From assembly GCA_041655595.1 (NCBI GenBank), contig JBBAFB010000015.1, positions 1 to 26,550 on the forward strand: a stretch of 26,550 nucleotides of DNA, read 5' to 3'. Position numbers and translations under genes: made by a program. Shown here piece after piece: positions 15,704 through 23,095 of this stretch. The notes under the pieces were generated by a model. It did not search any database. It saw only the letters and a list, made by a program, of their open reading frames with translations, and had not been told where the DNA came from. Position 1 is the stretch's first letter, and the number at the start of each line of letters is the position of its first letter. The DNA is from JBBAFB01 sp041655595. GTDB lineage: Bacteria; Bacillota; DULZ01.

Positions 15704-15925
15704 ATGAAAACCTTTATTATAGTGCTACAAGTAATTGCCGCTTTAGGTTTAATTGCCACAATATTGCTGCAATCTGGAAAAAGTGCTGGAATATCCGGAG
15801 CGATTGCGGGGGGGGCCGAGCAGATTTTTGGTAAGAAAAAAGGCTTGGATGATCTTTTATCCAAAATAGCGGCGGTTTCTGCCATTTCGTTTTTATTTTT
15901 CTCCTTACTTTTGTCTTTAATTTAA
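15704..15925 (+). CDS. secG: Preprotein translocase subunit SecG
   Basis: A 73-residue membrane protein with the SecG layout: a first hydrophobic helix (residues 3-22), the polar loop LLQSGKSAGISGAIAGGAEQ with its conserved glycine-rich pattern, GKKKGLDDLLSKI, and a second helix at the C-terminus. SecG assists SecYE in protein export. GGGAGGTGA before the ATG is a strong ribosome binding site. The place after eno is common in Firmicutes, where secG is usually followed by an esterase, rnr and smpB. Here hppA and a repeat element come between secG and the esterase, and rnr and smpB are not in the window. Confidence 0.93.
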   Translation: MKTFIIVLQVIAALGLIATILLQSGKSAGISGAIAGGAEQIFGKKKGLDDLLSKIAAVSAISFLFFSLLLSLI

Positions 15926-15968
15926 ATTTTTTGTCTAAAAAACAATATTCTAGGAGGTTAGCAAAACA

Positions 15969-17990
15969 ATGCAATTAAGTTATTTAGCCCCGGTGGCCGG
16001 TATACTGGCCTTGCTTTTTGCTTTTTATTTGGCCGGCAAAGTAAGCCGTGCCGAAGAGGGGACACCAAGAATGGCAGAAATAGCTGCGGCGATTCATGAG
16101 GGGGCGATGGCATTTTTAATGCGAGAATATCGTACCCTAATTTTCTTTGTGCTGGGTTTAGCGGCTTTAATCGCTATTCTAGGCTTTGTTACCCACGGAG
16201 AGGGCAGTTTGCAGCCTGCTACCGCAATTGCCTACCTACTTGGCACGGTTTGTTCTGTCGGAGCAGGTTACATAGGAATGAATGTAGCGACGAAGGCCAA
16301 TGTTAGAACGGCAAATGCTGCTCGTACAAGTGCAAATGCTGCTTTGGGGATAGCTTTCTCCGGTGGGGCAGTCATGGGGATGGCTGTAGTTGGTTTGGGA
16401 CTTTTAGGTTTAGGTATTGTTAATCTTTTATTTGATAATCCCAATGTGGTTAACGGTTTTGCTCTAGGAGCCAGCTCTATTGCTTTATTTGCCCGTGTGG
16501 GTGGCGGTATATATACCAAGGCTGCCGATGTAGGTGCTGACTTGGTTGGAAAAGTAGAAGCGGGTATCCCCGAGGATGACCCCAGAAACCCGGCTACCAT
16601 CGCGGATAATGTGGGAGATAATGTGGGTGACGTAGCAGGCATGGGTGCTGACTTGTTTGAATCCTATGTAGGCGCAATTATTTCCGGTATTGCTTTGTCC
16701 GCCGCTTTCGGCATTGCCAACGGCACAATCGTACCTTTAATGGTTGCGGGGGCAGGTATTGTTGCTTCTATTATCGGCACATTTTTTGTTAAAACCTCCG
16801 AGGGGGCTAACCCTCAAAAGGCACTTAACATGGGAACCATCGTAGCGACCCTGCTTTCTGTCGCAGCCTCTTATTTCATTATTACCGGCTTAATTAAAAC
16901 ACCCTATGAAATCGGGGGCGTTTCCTACACAGGGTTGGGAGTATTTATCGCTACCGTGGCCGGTTTGGGAGCCGGTTTTGCTATCGGTAAAATTACAGAG
17001 TATTATACCTCCGAGGTTTACAAGCCGGTACAGATGATAGCCGAGCAATCCAAGACCGGTGCCGCTACTAACATTATCAGCGGCATTGCCGTAGGTATGA
17101 TGAGTACCGCTTGGCCGATTATTGTGATTGCCGTTTCCATAATTGTGGCCTATAAATTTGCCGGCCTGTTTGGAATTGCCATGGCTGCCGTGGGTATGTT
17201 ATCAACCACGGGCATGACGGTAGCCGTTGATGCCTATGGACCTGTTGCGGATAATGCCGGGGGCATTGCAGAGATGGCCGGTTTGGAACCGGAAGTGAGA
17301 AAAATTACCGATGCTTTAGATGCCGTGGGTAACACCACCGCTGCTATCGGAAAAGGTTTTGCCATCGGTTCTGCCGCTTTAACTGCTTTGGCTCTGTTTA
17401 GTGCTTATACAACAGCAGCAGGTATAGATACCATTGATTTTTTAAAGCCCAATGTTATTGCAGGAGCTTTCATCGGCGGCATGTTGCCCTTCCTCTTTAG
17501 TGCTTTAACCATGAATGCAGTGGGGCGGGCTGCCGGTCAGATGATTGATGAGGTTCGTCGTCAATTTAGAGAAATTCCGGGGATTATGGAAGGAACAGGA
17601 CGCCCCGATTACGCTAATTGTGTTAGTATTAGTACGGATGCGGCCCTTAAAGAAATGATTTTACCCGGTATTTTAGCAGTGGCAGCACCCTTGGCAGTGG
17701 GCTTGCTTCCCGGCCTGGGCAAAGAAGCCTTAGGGGGAATGTTGGCAGGTACAACCGTCGCCGGTTTCTTATTGGCTGTGATGATGGCTAATGCCGGCGG
17801 TGCCTGGGATAATGCCAAAAAGTATATTGAGGGCGGCGTTCATGGAGGAAAAGGCTCCGAGGCCCACGCTGCGGCCGTAACCGGTGATACTGTTGGAGAC
17901 CCCTTTAAGGATACCTCCGGCCCTTCAATCAATATCTTAATTAAATTGATGGCCATAGTTTCTCTGGTCTTCGCACCCCTATTTATGTAA
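15969..17990 (+). CDS. hppA: Membrane-bound ion-pumping pyrophosphatase, K+-dependent type
   Basis: A 673-residue membrane protein with about 15-16 hydrophobic helices that couples pyrophosphate hydrolysis to Na+ and/or H+ export. The pyrophosphate site motif D-x7-K-x-E is seen at Asp187, Lys195 and Glu197, followed by DDPRNPATIADNVGDNVGD and, near the C-terminus, YIEGGVHGGKGSEAHAAAVTGD. The K+-dependence signature is present: Ala458 and Gly461 in GNTTAAIGKG, where K+-independent enzymes have Lys and Thr. Glu231 in GADLFESYVG is at the gate position typical of Na+-pumping members, so Na+ transport is plausible but not proven. It lies 43 bases after secG with AGGAGGT at 15952, and is probably cotranscribed with it. 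A strong terminator follows. Confidence 0.95.
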   Translation: MQLSYLAPVAGILALLFAFYLAGKVSRAEEGTPRMAEIAAAIHEGAMAFLMREYRTLIFFVLGLAALIAILGFVTHGEGSLQPATAIAYLLGTVCSVGAGYIGMNVATKANVRTANAARTSANAALGIAFSGGAVMGMAVVGLGLLGLGIVNLLFDNPNVVNGFALGASSIALFARVGGGIYTKAADVGADLVGKVEAGIPEDDPRNPATIADNVGDNVGDVAGMGADLFESYVGAIISGIALSAAFGIANGTIVPLMVAGAGIVASIIGTFFVKTSEGANPQKALNMGTIVATLLSVAASYFIITGLIKTPYEIGGVSYTGLGVFIATVAGLGAGFAIGKITEYYTSEVYKPVQMIAEQSKTGAATNIISGIAVGMMSTAWPIIVIAVSIIVAYKFAGLFGIAMAAVGMLSTTGMTVAVDAYGPVADNAGGIAEMAGLEPEVRKITDALDAVGNTTAAIGKGFAIGSAALTALALFSAYTTAAGIDTIDFLKPNVIAGAFIGGMLPFLFSALTMNAVGRAAGQMIDEVRRQFREIPGIMEGTGRPDYANCVSISTDAALKEMILPGILAVAAPLAVGLLPGLGKEALGGMLAGTTVAGFLLAVMMANAGGAWDNAKKYIEGGVHGGKGSEAHAAAVTGDTVGDPFKDTSGPSINILIKLMAIVSLVFAPLFM

Positions 17991-18002
17991 TCAACGAATG
18001 AC

Positions 18003-18036
18003 AAAAGTGTTGAGGCCAAAGCCTCAACACTTTTTT
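18003..18036 (+). terminator. Intrinsic terminator after hppA
   Basis: A perfect 14-bp stem, AAAAGTGTTGAGGC (18003-18016) with GCCTCAACACTTTT (18021-18034), a CAAA loop and a T-run to 18036. It ends the secG-hppA transcript 12 bases after the stop. The A/T-flanked stem could also act weakly on the other strand. Confidence 0.95.
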
Positions 18037-18101
18037 AGTTGGAGGGTTGAAAGGCCGGAAAGGAAAAGATTTTAAAAGCTAAAGTTTCGGGCTTTTGGCG
18101 G

Positions 18102-18390
18102 TGGTCAGGCAATGGTCAAGCGATGGTCAAGCAATTGTTTTTGCATGTGATTTTATTGGGATACATGCTTTGTTTCACTCGCAATGACATTGATGCGGGA
18201 GCTCACATAGCTGTCATTCTGAATGTAGCGAAGCGAAGTGAAGAATCTTCCTAAAAGGATCACATGCAAAATGACCCCAAATAAATGCCCAAAAGCTTTC
18301 CGCTTCCTGTTTTCAGGCTTTGCATGCAAACAATGCTAGACAACGTTAGACAACGTTGGACCATATTAGGCAACGCTAGGCCATTGCTAC
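18102..18390. repeat. Mosaic interspersed repeat element 3 (between hppA and the esterase)
   Basis: The left edge is a short array of TGGTCA units at 18102, 18113 and 18124, here with an 11-base period (TGGTCAAGCAA), followed by TTGTTTTTGCATGTG, which matches the inner flank of the arrays in elements 2 and 4. The core holds TCACTCGCAATGACATTG facing GTCATTCTGAATGTAGCG, then GAAGAATCTTCCT and ATCACATGCAAAATGACC, which are shared with element 2. It ends with GCATGCAAACAATG and a six-unit decamer array (18331-18390). The stretch 18037-18101 between the terminator and this element has no feature I can name. No gene is present. Confidence 0.75.
18331..18390 (+). repeat. Right decamer array of element 3, six degenerate units
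   Basis: Six 10-base units: CAATGCTAGA, CAACGTTAGA, CAACGTTGGA, CCATATTAGG, CAACGCTAGG, CCATTGCTAC. They are more diverged than those of elements 1 and 2 but keep the period and the TAGAC/TAGGC core. The array runs to within three bases of the esterase Shine-Dalgarno (AAGGAGGT 18393-18400). Confidence 0.8.
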
Positions 18391-18405
18391 ATAAGGAGGT
18401 TTCCC

Positions 18406-19164
18406 ATGAGTAAACTCCCAATCAAAGAATCCTTTTTTCTTCCTGGTAATGAAATCGGCTGCCTTATGGTACATGGCTTCGGCAGCACACCGGGAGAAGT
18501 TGCCGGTCTGGGGCAATTATTACATCAACAAGGATATACCATTAAGGGCACCCTCTTGGCAGGCCATGGAACATCACCGGGAAAAATGGCCAAAACCAGC
18601 TGGAGGGACTGGTATCACTCTCTAGAGGAGGATATAGTTTTTTTACGTACAAGCTGCTCGGAGGTATGGGTTTTTGGGCTGTCTTTAGGTGGGGCCTTAG
18701 GTCTTTATGCCGCTTCTCAAGGCTTACTGGATGGTTTAGTTGCTATGGCAGCACCAACGGGCTTGGTAGACAGGAAAGCCAGATATGCCAAATATGCCAG
18801 ATTCTTTATGCCCTATACTAAACTCAAATTGACTACCAGCCAACAAGAATTTAATAGAAGATCAGGTCGCTATGTTTACCCGAAGTGGCCATTAAAAGCT
18901 ATTGGCAGTCTATATGATTTTATTCAAATCTCCAATCAAAGTTTACATAAAATAATAATTCCCACTTTAATCATACATACAAGAATTGATGAAGTGATTT
19001 TACCCGGTAGCGGGCAGGAAATTTATCAAAAAATCAATTCCCCTATCAAAGAACTTGTTTTACTGGAAAACTCCGGGCATATCGTAACAGAAAGCCTAGA
19101 AAAAGATGTGGTCAATGAAAAGGCTGTGGGATTTATTAAGAGAATAGTGGAAAATAGAAAGTAG
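18406..19164 (+). CDS. Carboxylesterase / monoacylglycerol lipase-like alpha/beta hydrolase (Est30 type)
   Basis: A 252-residue cytosolic alpha/beta hydrolase. The oxyanion-hole segment MVHGFGSTPGE, nucleophile elbow GLSLGG with Ser93, Asp195 in IHTRIDEVI and His225 in NSGHIV give a complete catalytic triad in nearly the same positions as Est30 of Geobacillus stearothermophilus (Ser94, Asp193, His223). The cap after LLAGHG and TSWRDWYHSLEEDI also fit that family. Natural substrates are short-chain esters or monoglycerides in characterised members; unknown here. A strong Shine-Dalgarno (18393-18400) precedes the ATG. In Bacillus the homologue yvaK lies directly after secG; here hppA, a terminator and element 3 intervene, so the gene has lost its usual transcription context. 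Confidence 0.92.
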   Translation: MSKLPIKESFFLPGNEIGCLMVHGFGSTPGEVAGLGQLLHQQGYTIKGTLLAGHGTSPGKMAKTSWRDWYHSLEEDIVFLRTSCSEVWVFGLSLGGALGLYAASQGLLDGLVAMAAPTGLVDRKARYAKYARFFMPYTKLKLTTSQQEFNRRSGRYVYPKWPLKAIGSLYDFIQISNQSLHKIIIPTLIIHTRIDEVILPGSGQEIYQKINSPIKELVLLENSGHIVTESLEKDVVNEKAVGFIKRIVENRK

Positions 19165-19170
19165 GGGTGT

Positions 19171-19440
19171 ATTTTTAACATTGTCTAGCATTGTTTAACG
19201 TTGTCTAACGTGGTCTAATATTGTTTGGGCGTGGGTTTGAATGTTCTAGTGGAAAGTAGAAAGTGGAAAAAATATTTGCATGTCTTTCTTTGGGGTCTTT
19301 TTGGATGGTGAGGTTTGTGGCCTAGATTGCTTTGCTCCGCTTGCAATGACGCTACTGCAAGCTTTCACGTTGATGTCATTGCGAGGAGCGAAGCGACGTG
19401 GCAATTTCATTCTAAAGGAAGTATCTGGGAATCCCAGGCT
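19171..19440. repeat. Mosaic interspersed repeat element 4 (between the esterase and the thioesterase)
   Basis: The left end is a decamer array in reverse orientation (19181-19230: TTGTCTAGCA, TTGTTTAACG, TTGTCTAACG, TGGTCTAATA). Then 19211-19285 repeats the right part of element 2 inverted (66 of 75 bases). CTTTGGGGTC follows, then the foldback core: TAGATTGCTTTGCTCCGCTT (from 19323) facing GTCATTGCGAGGAGCGAAGC (19375 on). The core resembles 3303-3376 of element 1. The right decamer array is missing; a small hairpin CTGGG-AAT-CCCAG (19425-19437) and AAGCTTT repeats take its place before the thioesterase. No gene is present. Confidence 0.75.
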
Positions 19441-19483
19441 TTAAGCTTTCAGCCTTAAGCTTTGAGCTTTTTAAAAAAAGGAG
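19437..19483 (+). promoter_or_regulatory. AAGCTTT-rich leader before the thioesterase, related to the HAD gene leader
   Basis: GCTTTCAGCCTTAAGCTTTG (from 19445) matches GCTTTCAGCCTTTAGCTTTC before the HAD gene (from 3747). Both end in a small inverted repeat running into the Shine-Dalgarno: CTTTTTAAAAAAAG next to AAGGAG (19478-19483) here. It could sequester the ribosome binding site, or simply be another repeat module that carries one. Confidence 0.35.
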
Positions 19484-19491
19484 TGTTTAAG

Positions 19492-19908
19492 ATGCAAAAG
19501 AATGATTTGGATCATTATTGTTTTGGTTGCAGTGCTAAAAATCCCATCGGCTTAAAACTTGAGTTTATCAGGGATGGGGAGAGCTTTTACAGCGATTATA
19601 CTCCCCGGGAGGAGTTTCAGGGCTACCCCGGTATCCTTCATGGCGGCATTACCGCCACCCTTCTTGATGAAGTAATGGCCAATAATCTGTTTACCCAAGG
19701 ATTTTTTGTGGTAACCGCCGAAATGAATATTCGCTACCTCCATAAAATACCCATTGGAGAACAGCTCCGTATCCACAGTAAAATTCTTAAGCAAGACAGA
19801 AGGCTTTACGAAATGGAAGGCTGGGTAGAAAATAGTCAGGGCAAAGTTTTGGCCAAGGCCACCGGCAAATTATTATCCGTAAAACCAGGGGATTTAAAAC
19901 AGAAGTAG
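19492..19908 (+). CDS. PaaI-type hotdog-fold thioesterase
   Basis: A 138-residue single hotdog-domain protein, expected to hydrolyse acyl-CoA or related thioesters. The N-terminus has CFGCSAKNPIGLKL (Cys10, Cys13), a start common to this subfamily. The central helix and active-site segment are GYPGILHGGITATLLDEVMA (His50, with the acidic pair Asp59/Glu60). Later strands include VVTAEMNIRYLHKIPIGE. AAGGAG at 19478-19483 supports the ATG at 19492; a longer reading from upstream would run through the leader repeats and has no site. Substrate is unknown. It is flanked by element 4 and a 97-base gap before the sensor kinase, so no operon partner is evident. Confidence 0.88.
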   Translation: MQKNDLDHYCFGCSAKNPIGLKLEFIRDGESFYSDYTPREEFQGYPGILHGGITATLLDEVMANNLFTQGFFVVTAEMNIRYLHKIPIGEQLRIHSKILKQDRRLYEMEGWVENSQGKVLAKATGKLLSVKPGDLKQK

Positions 19909-20005
19909 CATGGCAAAAACAGAAAACGAGCACTAAACAGCTATCTTGCAGGCCATTCTACGCGCCGCAGTAAAAATAACCGGTAGTCCGAAAGGGTGAT
20001 TTTGC

Positions 20006-23000
20006 TTGAAACCCAAGAAGCTTAGATTTCAATATCTAATCGTAGGAGTTATCTCCCTATTGATCACCCTCATAGTTGGCGTGTATATTTTTCAAATAAA
20101 TATAGCCCAGCCACGGGGTAATTATATTGCTCAAAAAGGGGTATTGGATCTTAGCAATTGGCAAATGGATCAAGAGAGCATCATCACATTGGATGGCGAA
20201 TGGGAGTTTTATCCCGGACTTTTGCTTAAACCGGGGGAGATTACCCGGGAGTATGCCAAGGAGGCCAAAACATATATACAGGTGCCTGCCTCTTGGAAGG
20301 GGTATTTAGGCGATAAGGAATTATCCGAAGGTTCGGGAACTTATAGATTAAAGATAAAACTCAAAGACGATTATCACTTTGCGGTTAAAATAAAAACTGT
20401 TAGGCTGGCCTACCGAGCCTACCTTAATGATAAGGAGATCATATCTTCAGGGGTGCCGTCTTTAAACCGCGAACAATTTAAGCCGGAAAGCCTTTACAAA
20501 ATGGGGATGGCATCAAGTTCAAATCAGGAACTGGAGCTAATTATTCAGGTGTCTAATTACGACTATCCCACCGGGGGCATTTTGCGCTCCCTGGAATTTG
20601 GTGCTGCCGAATCAATGATCAGTGCGAATACTAAAGCCATTAGTCTGGAACTCATTATTATTGCAGCCTTGCTGGTGGTAGGTTTCTTTTTCTTTATGAT
20701 TTTTACCCTGAATACAAAGGAGTATTACCTTTTGTATTTCAGCTTGGCTACCCTTACCTTAGTCTTGTTTGTGTCAGTAATGAACGAACAACTATTGCAT
20801 CTATTGGTTGATTATGACTACTTCTCTAGGACAAAGATACAGGTTGTTGCTACAATTTTAACTACAGTTTTTTTGTTGCAATTTACTAATGGCCTATTTA
20901 AAGAATATCTAAATAAGAGATTTGTTAAAATAATTTCCCTTTTGCAACTAATTTTGATTGTTATTTTTCTGCTAACAAATGGTTTTAAAAATTCTCCTTC
21001 CATTACAACTATGGTTTTTCAGGTTGCGGTGGTTTTAGGCCTTGCTTTCGCCTGTTTTTGTATTTTTAAAATTCTCCTGAAAGCTAGCTTTAAAAAAGAA
21101 AATGATGTAGGAATTATCCTGGTGATTGTTTATTCCCTCTTGCTTTATTTGTCTTTGGCACTGACAAAGGCATTTGTCGAAATCAACTTGGGTAATGCAC
21201 AAGCCTTTTTAGTGCTTTTTATGATTTTTGGAGCCGTAGTCTTAATTGCCCAAAGGTTTCAATTGAATTATAGAGCTGCGGTGGCCCTGTCAGAAAAACT
21301 TTTAGTCTATGATAAACAAAAAGATGAGTTTTTGGCCAAAGCCTCCCATGAACTAAAAACACCCCTCCATATTATCCTAAATTTAATCAGGAATTTACTA
21401 GAAGGCCGGAAAGGCACTCTTAATACTGATCAACAGGAGGAGTTATTATTTGTCCAACAAGAGGGCCAGAGATTAACCCGTTTGGTTGTCAATTTGTTAA
21501 ATGCCTCAAAAATTAAAGAGGGGAAAACAGTCCTAAATTTTGTGCCTATAGATGCCTTTCGTGTGGTAGATGAATTATTGCAGGAAATGGCATTGTTGAT
21601 TCCTAGAGAACAACCCTTGGTTCTGAATAATCAAATTTCCCGGGACTTTCCCCTACTCAAGGGAGACCCCGATGGTTTTAGACAAATAGTTTATAATTTG
21701 GTGCATAATGCCATCAAACATACTGAGGCGGGAGAAATAAAAGTAACTGCGACGGCTGTTGAAGGAGAGGCAATAATTAAAGTTGTTGATACCGGGGCCG
21801 GTATCAAGGAGTCCTGTTTGGATGAAATATTTAACCTTTTTTACCAGCAGGCCGAAGGGGGAAATGGCGCACAAGGTTTGGGTTTGGGTTTGCCCATTGT
21901 AAAACAGATAGTGGAGGCTCATGGGGGGAAAATTGAGGTTGATTCTACCTATGGGCAAGGAGCAAGCTTTATTTTTACCTTACCTCTCAATACCGATCCA
22001 ATGAAAGGTGAACATTCAAAAAAGGCAACTATACTACCCGGTTCACCTGTAATTTACCCCAAAAAAGACAAACCAAAAGAAGGGCAAGCAGGAAGCCCCA
22101 CCGTTTTAATAGTGGATGATGAACCTTTAAATCAAAGGATTTTAGTCTATATTATTGAAGAATTAGGTTGGAATATAGTCTTGGCAGATAATGGCTACCA
22201 AGCCTTGGATGAGCTTGAGAAAAATAAAATTGATTTAATTATTTTAGATTATATGTTGCCTGATATTTCTGGAGACATGTTATGTAAACAAATTCGGGAA
22301 AAGTATTCCCTGGTGGAATTGCCTGTCTTAATTTTAACAGCTTCTGAAAGTACCATAGATTTATTAAGAGGCTTTGATCACGGGGCCAATGACTTTCAAC
22401 GGAAACCCATTAATAAGGATGAGCTAATACCTAGAATGCAGTCGTTGCTGTTGACAAAAAAGACTGCGGAAGCAAATTTGGCGAAAGAAATGGACTATTT
22501 CACCGCCCAAATTTCACCCCATTTTTTGTATAATACCCTTAACACCATCATAGGCTTAAGCTACAAAGACGGACAACAGACCAGGCAAGCCTTAAATAAT
22601 CTGTCAATTTATTTTAGGGGAAAGCTGGGAAGCTACGGAACAAAAGGGTTTACCACTTTGGAAGAAGAATTAGAATTAATAAAGGCCTACTTAGAAATAG
22701 AAAAAATGAGACATGGAGCAAGGCTAGGGGTGGTCTATCAACTTGAACCCGGGTTAAAAGGAAAGCTACCGCCGCTAAGCTTGCAACCCTTAGTAGAAAA
22801 CTCTATTCGACATGGCATTTTTGCTAAACATGACGAGGGCAGTATAAAAATTTCTGTTCGGAGGATAGAAAATGACATGATTGAGATTTTAATTGAGGAT
22901 GATGGCATAGGGATGAGTGAGCAGCAACAGGCGGAATTATTAGAAGGGGAACATCAGGGTTTGGGATTTAAAAATGTGTTAAAAAAGATTCAGCGGTTAC

Positions 23001-23095
23001 CTGGTGCGAAATTCATCTTAGAGAGTCAACCGGGTAAAGGCACTAGGGCCACAATCATAATACCGGAGGAGAAAAATGAGGGCAGTTCTAATTGA
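20006..23095 (+). CDS. Hybrid sensor protein with two histidine-kinase cores (7TMR-DISM / HisKA / REC / LytS-type)
   Basis: A 1029-residue membrane sensor. Order: membrane helix (10-30); extracytoplasmic sandwich-like domain (about 40-200; LDGEWEFYPG, QVPASWKGY, GTYRLKIKL) as found with 7TMR-DISM sensors; about seven membrane helices (212-415); HisKA with His448 in ASHELKTP; HATPase with N-box NLVHNAIKH (564-572), DTGAGI and GLGLGLP; receiver with Asp704/Asp705, phospho-acceptor Asp748, Thr778 and Lys800; then a LytS-type kinase with His839 in SPHFLYNTLNTI, VENSIRHG and DDGIGM/GLGFKN. All catalytic residues look intact in both cores. The start is TTG, after AAAGGGTGAT at 19991-20000. The next gene, its likely partner regulator, overlaps by 20 bases. 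A phosphorelay His448-Asp748, with His839 acting on the regulator, is inference; the ligand is unknown. Confidence 0.92.
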   Translation: MKPKKLRFQYLIVGVISLLITLIVGVYIFQINIAQPRGNYIAQKGVLDLSNWQMDQESIITLDGEWEFYPGLLLKPGEITREYAKEAKTYIQVPASWKGYLGDKELSEGSGTYRLKIKLKDDYHFAVKIKTVRLAYRAYLNDKEIISSGVPSLNREQFKPESLYKMGMASSSNQELELIIQVSNYDYPTGGILRSLEFGAAESMISANTKAISLELIIIAALLVVGFFFFMIFTLNTKEYYLLYFSLATLTLVLFVSVMNEQLLHLLVDYDYFSRTKIQVVATILTTVFLLQFTNGLFKEYLNKRFVKIISLLQLILIVIFLLTNGFKNSPSITTMVFQVAVVLGLAFACFCIFKILLKASFKKENDVGIILVIVYSLLLYLSLALTKAFVEINLGNAQAFLVLFMIFGAVVLIAQRFQLNYRAAVALSEKLLVYDKQKDEFLAKASHELKTPLHIILNLIRNLLEGRKGTLNTDQQEELLFVQQEGQRLTRLVVNLLNASKIKEGKTVLNFVPIDAFRVVDELLQEMALLIPREQPLVLNNQISRDFPLLKGDPDGFRQIVYNLVHNAIKHTEAGEIKVTATAVEGEAIIKVVDTGAGIKESCLDEIFNLFYQQAEGGNGAQGLGLGLPIVKQIVEAHGGKIEVDSTYGQGASFIFTLPLNTDPMKGEHSKKATILPGSPVIYPKKDKPKEGQAGSPTVLIVDDEPLNQRILVYIIEELGWNIVLADNGYQALDELEKNKIDLIILDYMLPDISGDMLCKQIREKYSLVELPVLILTASESTIDLLRGFDHGANDFQRKPINKDELIPRMQSLLLTKKTAEANLAKEMDYFTAQISPHFLYNTLNTIIGLSYKDGQQTRQALNNLSIYFRGKLGSYGTKGFTTLEEELELIKAYLEIEKMRHGARLGVVYQLEPGLKGKLPPLSLQPLVENSIRHGIFAKHDEGSIKISVRRIENDMIEILIEDDGIGMSEQQQAELLEGEHQGLGFKNVLKKIQRLPGAKFILESQPGKGTRATIIIPEEKNEGSSN

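Noticed and set aside
19909..20005. Riboswitch upstream of the sensor kinase
   Set aside because: I could not match it to any riboswitch consensus and saw no paired elements with a terminator; only a weak possible promoter (TTGCAG at 19946, 19-base spacer) is present.
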